Of a stretch of DNA of 27,550 bases, positions 21,976-27,550 are shown in pieces. The notes beneath the pieces were generated by a model. It had not been told where the DNA came from, searched no databases, and saw only the letters and a program-made list of their open reading frames with translations. This DNA is from JAJZQH01 sp041658465 (GTDB taxonomy: Bacteria > UBA10199 > 2-02-FULL-44-16 > JAAZCA01): contig JBBAAC010000005.1 in assembly GCA_041658465.1 (NCBI GenBank), positions 1 to 27,550 on the forward strand, read 5' to 3'. The position numbers were made by a program, and so were the translations under genes. Each line of letters opens with the position of its first letter. The stretch's first letter is position 1.

Positions 21976-22002
21976 ATTATAGCATACGCCAGGGACTATC
22001 AA
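21976..22002 (-). promoter_or_regulatory. Putative promoter of ssrA
   Basis: On the minus strand TTGATA (22002-21997) and a perfect TATAAT (21981-21976) are separated by 15 bases. The gap between corA and the tmRNA contains no better match, and the region directly before the mature tmRNA end is too GC-rich for a -10 box. Transcription would start near 21969, giving a precursor leader of about 175 bases that includes the palindromic repeats. The short spacing is a weakness. Confidence 0.5.
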
Positions 22003-22023
22003 GCGCTCTCAATTCTTGAGAAT

Positions 22024-23085
22024 TCACAGCCATTTGCGGCGGCGGAAATAGAGCAGCATCCACACCGAGATCGCCACCATAACGGCGAGCACCGCAGGAT
22101 ACCCCCACTTCAACTCCAACTCCGGCATATACTTGAAGTTCATCCCGTAGAGCCCTGCTACGAACGTGATCGGCATGAAGATTGTGGCGATCACGGTGAG
22201 CACCCTCATCACCTCGTTGATCCGGTTGCTCATGCTGGAGAGATAGATGTCGAGCATTCCAGAGACCATGTCGCGCAGCGTCTCCGCGGCATCCATGATC
22301 TGCACGGAATGATCATAGACGTCCCTGAAGAAGATATTCGTCTCATCGTGCATGAGCTTTGACTCACACCTCTCCAGCGAGCCCACCACCTCGCGCAGCG
22401 GCCATGCGCTCCTCTTGAGCACCAGCATCTCGCGGCGAAGCGTATGCAGGGAGGCGAGCGTGCGCTTTGAAGGGTCGTTCGTGAGCTCGTCCTCCAGCGT
22501 CTCGATTCGCTCCCCAATCCGCTCGAGCACAGGGAAATAGTGATCCACTATCTCATCGAGCAGCGCGTAGAGCAGGTAATCCGCCCCCAAGCGCCTTATC
22601 CTCCCCTTTCCGCTCTTTATGCGCTCCTGCACCGGGTCGAAGATGTCCATCGGCCTCTCCTGAAAAGAGACCACGAAGCGTTCTCCCAGGATGAAACTCA
22701 CCTGCTCGGATGAGACCGTGTTCTGGGATTCGTCGAAAAATACGTAGCGAGATCTCACGAAGATGTATTCTCCGCAGTCGTCCGTCTTCGGTCTGCCGCC
22801 GGTATTGACGATGTCTTCGAGTATCAGCGAATGGATGTTGAAGCGGCGTCCGATCGCCTCGATGACCGAAGGGTCGTGCAGGCCTTCCACGTCGATCCAC
22901 GTGATCGCGCCCTCTCTCGGCGTCTCGATCTCATCGATGGAGGCAACCACGCGCTCGGCGGCACCCGATTCATCATATTGCATAACTGTAATCGTGACCT
23001 TCTCCGCCTTGCGCTCTCCTATGTGCACGAGCGACCCTGGCCGCAGTCCCACCTTCTCAGATCTCTTTGAAATCAATCGCGACAT
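22024..23085 (-). CDS. corA: Magnesium/cobalt transporter CorA
   Basis: CorA is a pentameric inner-membrane channel for Mg2+ and Co2+. The 353-residue protein has the large cytoplasmic N-terminal domain (including the AITWIDVEGLHDPSVIEAIG and HSLILEDIVNTGGRPK motifs), a long stalk helix, two C-terminal membrane helices and the signature GMN in AGLYGMNFKYMPEL between them. The C-terminus is basic (YFRRRKW). I chose ATG 23085 because GGAGG lies eight bases upstream of it; ATG 23100 has no comparable site. It is divergent from the DUF47-PiT unit and lies upstream of ssrA on the same strand. No M-box-like leader was recognised in the gap at 23086-23298. Confidence 0.93.
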   Translation of the reverse strand: MSRLISKRSEKVGLRPGSLVHIGERKAEKVTITVMQYDESGAAERVVASIDEIETPREGAITWIDVEGLHDPSVIEAIGRRFNIHSLILEDIVNTGGRPKTDDCGEYIFVRSRYVFFDESQNTVSSEQVSFILGERFVVSFQERPMDIFDPVQERIKSGKGRIRRLGADYLLYALLDEIVDHYFPVLERIGERIETLEDELTNDPSKRTLASLHTLRREMLVLKRSAWPLREVVGSLERCESKLMHDETNIFFRDVYDHSVQIMDAAETLRDMVSGMLDIYLSSMSNRINEVMRVLTVIATIFMPITFVAGLYGMNFKYMPELELKWGYPAVLAVMVAISVWMLLYFRRRKWL

Positions 23086-23298
23086 ATGCACGCCCTCCAT
23101 GAACCCTGTTCTGCATCTCCCCTTACCCTGGTTGAGAAATAAATGCCATCCCTATGACGCCCGGCCCTGGCTGCCATCTAACATCGCATAATGTAAAGAA
23201 AATAGAAAACATGTGCGCAAGAGCCCATTGACACGCCTCGATCAGCATGATCTTTCATGCACGTCCGTAGCAGCAAATACCCATTCAAGGAGAAAAAT

Positions 23299-23997
23299 AT
23301 GCAGCCGGAGAACTACGAAAATCCCTGCGCCGCGAAGCAGAACCCTGTGCACGCGATCCTGAGGTTTCTCTCGAAGCTGAACTTCCTCCCTAAGTCGCGG
23401 GACTTCTTCGGCTATTTCCAGCGCAGCGGCGACAACATCGTGGCCGGCGCTGCCACGCTCCGACAGATGATCGCAAACGAGAAGGATCGCGAAACACTCC
23501 TCAAGATCCTGGACGATCAGGAGCACATCGGCGACCGCATCACGCAAGAGGTCATCGAAATGCTGCACAAGACATTCCTCACGCCAATAGACCGCGAGGA
23601 CATACACAGGCTGGTCAATACCCTCGACGACGTGATGGACTCCATCCACACCACCGGCAATCGCCTCTCGCTCTATCAGCTCAAGAAGATGCCATCCGAG
23701 GTGGCGAATCTGGTGGATACCCTCTTCCGCTCGACCGAGGAACTCTCCCGCGTGGTTTCGGCGCTCAGAAATCTCAAAGACGCAAAAACGCTCCAGACGA
23801 GCTGCATCGAGATCGGCAGGCTTGAAAACGAAGCGGACGAGACGTTCAACAAGGTGTTGCGCGACCTCTACCACAACAACTATCCGCCTCAGGAAATCAT
23901 CCAGGTAAAGGAGCTGATCGAAAATCTCGAGAGGACCACGGATCGCTGCAAGGATGTAGCGGTAATAGTCCAGAGCATCGTCCTTAAACACTCATAA
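23299..23997 (+). CDS. DUF47/PhoU-like putative phosphate transport regulator
   Basis: The 232-residue protein is a DUF47 (TIGR00153-type) PhoU-like helical bundle. Recognisable pieces are the FFGYFQRSGDNIVAGA start of helix one, the DQEHIGDRITQEVIEML metal-binding region (E/DxxxD), the TPIDREDIHRLVNTLDDVMD segment and the second repeat with IGRLENEADETFNKVLRDLY. Members are encoded beside PiT transporters and are thought to control them. AAGGAG before ATG 23299 sets the start; the upstream frame is not family-like. The stop lies six bases before the PiT gene, consistent with an operon. Confidence 0.9.
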   Translation: MQPENYENPCAAKQNPVHAILRFLSKLNFLPKSRDFFGYFQRSGDNIVAGAATLRQMIANEKDRETLLKILDDQEHIGDRITQEVIEMLHKTFLTPIDREDIHRLVNTLDDVMDSIHTTGNRLSLYQLKKMPSEVANLVDTLFRSTEELSRVVSALRNLKDAKTLQTSCIEIGRLENEADETFNKVLRDLYHNNYPPQEIIQVKELIENLERTTDRCKDVAVIVQSIVLKHS

Positions 23998-24003
23998 CTA
24001 CAC

Positions 24004-25002
24004 ATGGAAACCTATCTCCTCATAATAGTAGTCGTCTTCGTCGCCCTCTCCTTTGATTTTGCCAATGGATGGAATGACTCGGCGAACGCGATCGCTGCGG
24101 TCGTATCCACCCGCGTCCTGTCGCCGCTGCAGGCGGTGCTCATGGCCGGCACGCTCAACTTCGTGGGCGCCTACTTCTCCACCCGCGTGGCGATGACGAT
24201 CGGCAAAGGGATAGTCGATCCCACGTTCGTTACGCAGTATGTGACGCTCTTTGCCATGCTGGCCGCGGTGATGTGGGTGGCCCTTGCGACTTACAGGGGC
24301 CTGCCAGTCTCTTCATCCCACTCGCTCATCGGCGGCCTCGTGGGCGCGGCGATAGGGCACGCGGGGCTCACGATAATAAAATGGAAGGGCCTCACCACGG
24401 TGCTCGTCGCGCTGTTGATTTCTCCGGTGCTGGGCATGTGCGTCGGCTATATCGTGATGAGCATTCTGAAAAGGGTGCTGGCGAACTGCTCCTACTCAAA
24501 GGTCAACCGCCGCTTCGGCAAATTTCAGATCCTCTCCAGCAGCCTCGTCGCCCTCATGCACGGCACCAACGACGCGCAGAAGGTCATGGGCATCGTCACC
24601 CTGGCACTCTTCAGCGGCGGCTACATAGTGCAGATGCAGGTCCCGTTCTGGGTGATGGCCGCATGCGCTACCGCCATAGCCCTGGGAACCTCGCTCGGCG
24701 GATGGCGCGTCGTGAAGACGGTCGGAACCGGACTCATGGACCTCCGCCCTATCCACGGCTCGGTAGCCGAGACATCCGCGGCCGCGGTGCTGTTCACCGC
24801 GGCGACGCTCGGCGTACCGGTCAGCACCACGCACGTCGTCACGAGTTCGATCGTTGGCGTGGGCGCTGCCAAGCGCAAGGGCGGCGTACGCTGGGTAGTG
24901 GGAAAGAAGATACTCTACGCCTGGGTACTGACGCTGCCGTTCTGCTTCTTCGTCGGCTTCGGCCTCATGAAGGCGTTTCACTTCTTATCGGCTCGCGTGT
25001 AG
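24004..25002 (+). CDS. Inorganic phosphate transporter, PiT family
   Basis: This low-affinity inner-membrane symporter moves phosphate, often as a neutral metal-phosphate, driven by the proton gradient. The 332-residue protein has about ten membrane helices. The two PiT repeat signatures are present: FDFANGWNDSANAIAAVVST near residues 18-37 and ALMHGTNDAQKVMGIV near 181. Also visible are GLPVSSSHSLIGGLVGAA and VPVSTTHVVTSSIVGVG. It follows the DUF47 gene by six bases. The length is short but typical of bacterial PiT proteins that lack the long central loop. Confidence 0.94.
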   Translation: METYLLIIVVVFVALSFDFANGWNDSANAIAAVVSTRVLSPLQAVLMAGTLNFVGAYFSTRVAMTIGKGIVDPTFVTQYVTLFAMLAAVMWVALATYRGLPVSSSHSLIGGLVGAAIGHAGLTIIKWKGLTTVLVALLISPVLGMCVGYIVMSILKRVLANCSYSKVNRRFGKFQILSSSLVALMHGTNDAQKVMGIVTLALFSGGYIVQMQVPFWVMAACATAIALGTSLGGWRVVKTVGTGLMDLRPIHGSVAETSAAAVLFTAATLGVPVSTTHVVTSSIVGVGAAKRKGGVRWVVGKKILYAWVLTLPFCFFVGFGLMKAFHFLSARV

Positions 25003-25007
25003 GTACG

Positions 25008-25577
25008 ATGAAGAAGCAAAACATCTCCGCATCCGCGCTGCTGGTAATAGATATGCAGCGCTACTTCCTCTGCAAGGACGCGCCGGCCTTTCTCCCCCCT
25101 CCGGCGCGGCTTGTGCCCAACGTTCTCGATCTCATTGATCTATTCAGGGCCGCAGGCCGGCCTGTTGTCTTCACTCGGCACGCGCACCGCAGGGGCTCAG
25201 ATACTGGGGAAATGGGGCGATGGTGGCGCAATTATCTGCCGTGGGCGGGTACGCGGCACGCGGAGCTGATCCCGGAGATCGCGCCCCGGCAAGGGGAGCC
25301 GGTGATCACGAAGACGCGCTACAGCGCGTTCGAGGGGACTCGCCTGGCCGCTTACCTGAGGCGAAAGAGGGTATCGAAGCTGGTGATCTGCGGCGTGATG
25401 ACCAACTTCTGCGTGGAGACGACCGCAAGGCACGCGTTCATGAAGGATTTCGAGGTAATCGTAGTGAGCGACGCCTGCTGCTCGAGCAAGACGCGATATC
25501 ACCGTGCATCGCTTTTGAATCTTGCCTATGGATTCGCACGAATCTCGACCACACAACAGCTGCTCCACTCGTCATGA
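25008..25577 (+). CDS. Isochorismatase-family cysteine hydrolase
   Basis: The 189-residue protein shows the catalytic triad of the family: D15 in LLVIDMQRYF, K102 in ITKTRYSAFEGT and C135 in GVMTNFCVETTAR. The cis-peptide-type VMTN segment before the Cys is also typical. Known members hydrolyse nicotinamide, N-carbamoyl compounds or isochorismate, and the substrate here cannot be deduced. ATG 25008 starts five bases after the PiT stop, so it may be in the same transcript, although no functional link to phosphate uptake is evident. The upstream open frame lies inside the PiT gene and is not used. Confidence 0.88.
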   Translation: MKKQNISASALLVIDMQRYFLCKDAPAFLPPPARLVPNVLDLIDLFRAAGRPVVFTRHAHRRGSDTGEMGRWWRNYLPWAGTRHAELIPEIAPRQGEPVITKTRYSAFEGTRLAAYLRRKRVSKLVICGVMTNFCVETTARHAFMKDFEVIVVSDACCSSKTRYHRASLLNLAYGFARISTTQQLLHSS

Positions 25578-25624
25578 AACCACGCCGGGCTCCCTCTGAC
25601 ATCAAATATTCTGCGCCTTGGTAG

Positions 25625-25848
25625 GGATGTGTGTATCGAGGTACGCCGTAGTCGCCTCGCCAAATAAGTGTCGGCTTCGGGTCCTGTCGCCGTCCACCCC
25701 CATTCTCGGAATTGCCGCCGGCATAGTAATTCATATGGGACAGGAGATTTCATGGGCGCCTGCTCCCTCGAATGGGGGTCCCCCGTCCGTCACCACCCGA
25801 AGCCGACAAGCATGGGCGAGGCCACATGTACACCTCGACAAACAACTG
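25625..25848. repeat. Family 2 palindromic element, larger copy
   Basis: The element is a long imperfect palindrome. The outer left end TGTGTATCGAGGTACGCC pairs with the right end CACCTCGACAAACA (25831-25844); GTCGGCTTCGGGT (25670-25682) pairs exactly with 25795-25807; ACCCCCATTC (25696-25705) pairs exactly with 25770-25779. It shares the GGTACGCC-x-T-x-GTCGCCTC end with the element at 19541-19698. No coding frame with family-like sequence is present. Confidence 0.8.
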
Positions 25849-25899
25849 CCAGCCAGGGCGCTCAAGATGGATGATCGTCAGCGACTGGATAACATCTCT

Positions 25900-26235
25900 T
25901 GACGGTGTTCCGGGATCATCTGTTTCGGAACATCGCCGGGAGCGGCGGTGCAACTTCACATCTTCGCAAGGCGATAAAAAGCAGTGCGGGCATGCTGATC
26001 GATTGCGGCACGGAGCAAGCGGTGACCTGCTGCCTGCCTACCGGCAGGCAGGCAGGCTTCGAGCAATGGGGACCGCGATGGCGGTAATTCGACCGTTAGC
26101 CGCAGAAGCCGCGCTTTACTCCGTGTCGGCTTGCGAGATGCCAGCCGCAGGTCACCGCGTACTCCGGCACGGTGTTAGCTTGCGAGATGATAGCCAGAAG
26201 CGCGTTCCGAAACAGATGATCCCGGAACACCGTCA
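25900..26235. repeat. Composite element bounded by perfect 32-base inverted repeats
   Basis: Arms at 25900-25931 and 26204-26235 are exact reverse complements. Inside are nested structures: GCGGTGACCTGC (26019-26030) with its exact complement at 26147-26158, a TGCCTGCC/GGCAGGCA hairpin at 26031-26050, and direct copies of GCTTGCGAGATG at 26129-26140 and 26178-26189. The right arm ends four bases from the methyltransferase stop codon. Together with the family 2 copy it fills the 660-base gap after the isochorismatase gene; no gene is seen there. Confidence 0.85.
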
Positions 26236-26239
26236 GAAG

Positions 26240-26935
26240 TCAGTCTTTTTTCATTATGAACAGATAATTGAATCCCCGCAGGAAGTAGTTCCCCTTCAGA
26301 GCTTCGGTATTCCAGTGATGCTTCTTGAGCGTGCGGTTGTGCCTGACCACCGCCACGACGTCGAGCGGACGGAAATACTTGCGGAGGAGCTCGAAGAGCC
26401 GAAAGCCTATGGGCACGAATCCCTTCTTCTTCTGGAACGTGTCCGAGGCATAGAGCGCCATGCAGCGATGCTTTCTGAGGATACGGTCGCACTCCCCTAT
26501 CACCCTGCGCATCTCCCTGAAATAGGTCTCCTCAAACGCGGAGAGTTTGCCTATGCAGTTCTTGTCGTCGGAATACTCTATATGATCTGAGTAAGGCGGG
26601 TCGATGAATACGAAGTCCGCCTTTTCGTCCTCCAGAGGCAACTTGCGCGCATCCGCCCTGAAGATATCCTTTCGCGCGGGCTTTAAGTCATAACCGAGCG
26701 CGCGGCGATCGAGTTCGCGCGCAACGTCGATGGTCGTGCCGCTGCCGCACATGGGGTCCACCACCAGGTCGCCCTCGCGCGTGTAGCGCTGAAGCAGGTT
26801 CCAGATGATGAACGACGGCGTAGCGCCCGCATATTCCTTGTCGCCCTGCATCCCCTCGCCGTAGTGCTGCGACGGATACTCCCAGAGCGTGGTGGTCATA
26901 GGTTCGAGCTTTGGCTTCTTCAGGTGCTTATTCAT
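26240..26935 (-). CDS. Orphan DNA methyltransferase, DPPY type
   Basis: The 231-residue protein is a SAM-dependent methyltransferase with motif I DPMCGSGTT at residues 60-68 and the catalytic motif IV DPPY at 112-115, preceded by GYDLKP (acidic ribose-binding position) and DARKLPLED. The DPPY motif indicates amino-group methylation, usually adenine N6 or cytosine N4 in DNA. Motif I precedes motif IV, unlike beta-class modification enzymes. The N-terminal segment (TTLWEYPSQHYGEGMQGDKE) is seen in stand-alone methylases. No restriction endonuclease or specificity gene is adjacent. GGAGG lies nine bases before the ATG. An RNA substrate cannot be excluded from sequence alone. Confidence 0.82.
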   Translation of the reverse strand: MNKHLKKPKLEPMTTTLWEYPSQHYGEGMQGDKEYAGATPSFIIWNLLQRYTREGDLVVDPMCGSGTTIDVARELDRRALGYDLKPARKDIFRADARKLPLEDEKADFVFIDPPYSDHIEYSDDKNCIGKLSAFEETYFREMRRVIGECDRILRKHRCMALYASDTFQKKKGFVPIGFRLFELLRKYFRPLDVVAVVRHNRTLKKHHWNTEALKGNYFLRGFNYLFIMKKD

Positions 26936-27152
26936 TGGGAACGCCTCCTCTCTCTCCTTACCTCATGCAGCGCGTCCGCACAACAAGGAGAATCCGCCAA
27001 TATTATCAAGGTTCAACGCTTGACATTTCCCTTCACACCCACTAGTTGCGCACCTTTCCCGGCGCTCGGGGAGTACAGCGCGCCGAACAACTCCCAGTTA
27101 TAAAAATGCAGTCGCAGCGGACGAAGGTTGCCCGCACAGAAAGGCAGCGGCA

Positions 27153-27550
27153 TTGAGCGCGTTTCTCAACACATGGGCTTCCAGAATCATGATCGCCGGC
27201 ACCACGCTTGCCGGCACGGGAGTCGGCTTCGCCATCGGTTCGACCGACGAGGAGACCTCGGATTCCAGGCCCGACGCCATCGACGAATCAAGGAACTACC
27301 TCTCCTACTCCTACGAGATAAGCACGCTGGGGAGACAGGTCGTAGGACCGATGATAGAGAGCGCAATCGTCCCGATGAGCGCCAGCATGGATGCGATGGG
27401 GACGTACCAGATGACGTACGTGCATCGCGTGCAGCAGAGAGACGACGCGATGTACGAGGTCGCGTGGCAGCGCGGGCTCTACAGCCGGAAGACGCCCTGG
27501 GGCCGGGCGTTCCGGTGGGCATTTCTATCAAAGGAGATGAGGTCGCGGCC
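27153..27550 (+). CDS. Unrecognised protein, 3' end cut by window edge
   Basis: A frame with codon use like the neighbouring genes is open to the end of the window. A TTG at 27153 preceded by AAAGG at a suitable distance is the best start; ATG 27189 is the alternative. The product begins LSAFLNTWASRIMIAGTTLA, with a hydrophobic Gly/Ala-rich segment (about 12-28) that could be a membrane helix, and continues as a polar protein with IDESRNYLSYSYEISTLGRQ and MTYVHRVQQRDDAMYEVAWQ. I do not recognise it. The upstream gap 26936-27152 shows no other gene. Confidence 0.5.
   Translation, partial: MSAFLNTWASRIMIAGTTLAGTGVGFAIGSTDEETSDSRPDAIDESRNYLSYSYEISTLGRQVVGPMIESAIVPMSASMDAMGTYQMTYVHRVQQRDDAMYEVAWQRGLYSRKTPWGRAFRWAFLSKEMRSR

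Noticed and set aside
25578..26239. Insertion sequence or CRISPR array
   Set aside because: There is strong inverted repetition, but no transposase frame and no regularly spaced direct repeats with unique spacers.
26240..26935. Restriction-modification or defence system
   Set aside because: Only a methyltransferase is present; no nuclease, specificity subunit, or other defence gene is adjacent within the window.

Overview
The window looks like a chromosomal segment of a GC-rich Gram-negative bacterium, most likely deltaproteobacterial in the broad sense (Myxococcota/Bdellovibrionota-like lineages). The support is a Pal lipoprotein with a CpoB/YbgF protein, two lipoproteins, several Sec signal peptides, a PHA-type regulator, PilZ and receiver-like proteins, and a deoxynucleoside kinase next to panB-panC, an arrangement I associate with myxobacteria and relatives. 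Taxonomy is inference; no rRNA is present.

Layout. 1-2680 (minus): an NtrC-lid/Fis-type regulator, thiE, thiD and an unrecognised gene cut by the window edge, probably one transcription unit. 2736-8467 (plus): a radical SAM protein, an exported alkaline-phosphatase-superfamily phosphodiesterase overlapping a small membrane protein, a possible 49-residue membrane protein, a phasin-like basic protein, a PHA-accumulation regulator and a secreted protein. 8472-9196 (minus): a PilZ protein and a degenerate receiver protein. 9245-14451 (plus): FmdB-type zinc ribbon, pal, cpoB, tsaD, rsmA, a PEBP protein and a deoxynucleoside kinase. 14457-16211: panB and panC. 16222-17961 (minus): a large, AT-richer lipoprotein whose terminator lies inside the panC coding end. 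18247-20187: an amidohydrolase and smpB. 20260-23085 (minus): a hypothetical protein, a YchJ/SEC-C protein, ssrA (tmRNA) and corA. 23299-25577: DUF47/PhoU-like protein, PiT transporter and an isochorismatase-family hydrolase. 26240-26935 (minus): an orphan DNA methyltransferase. 27153-end: an unrecognised partial gene.

Functional links: smpB and ssrA, the two parts of trans-translation, lie about 1.3 kb apart on opposite strands. The DUF47-PiT pair forms a phosphate or metal-phosphate uptake unit. panB-panC supply pantoate activation and coupling, and thiE-thiD supply thiamine phosphate. Pal and CpoB act at the outer membrane and division site.

The most distinctive property is the load of palindromic repeats. 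Family 1 (core CTCCCCTTACAAAGGGGAG with a GATCTACC end) occurs at five loci. It supplies the C-terminal residues of ThiE and PanB, sits in frame inside the radical SAM gene, and lies in the putative precursor leader of tmRNA. Family 2 (end related to TGTTTGTCGAGGTACGCC) occurs at two loci. There is also a composite element with perfect 32-bp inverted ends (25900-26235), a structured element over the rsmA ribosome binding site, and a REP-like unit at 18188-18241. No transposase, CRISPR array or complete defence system is visible.
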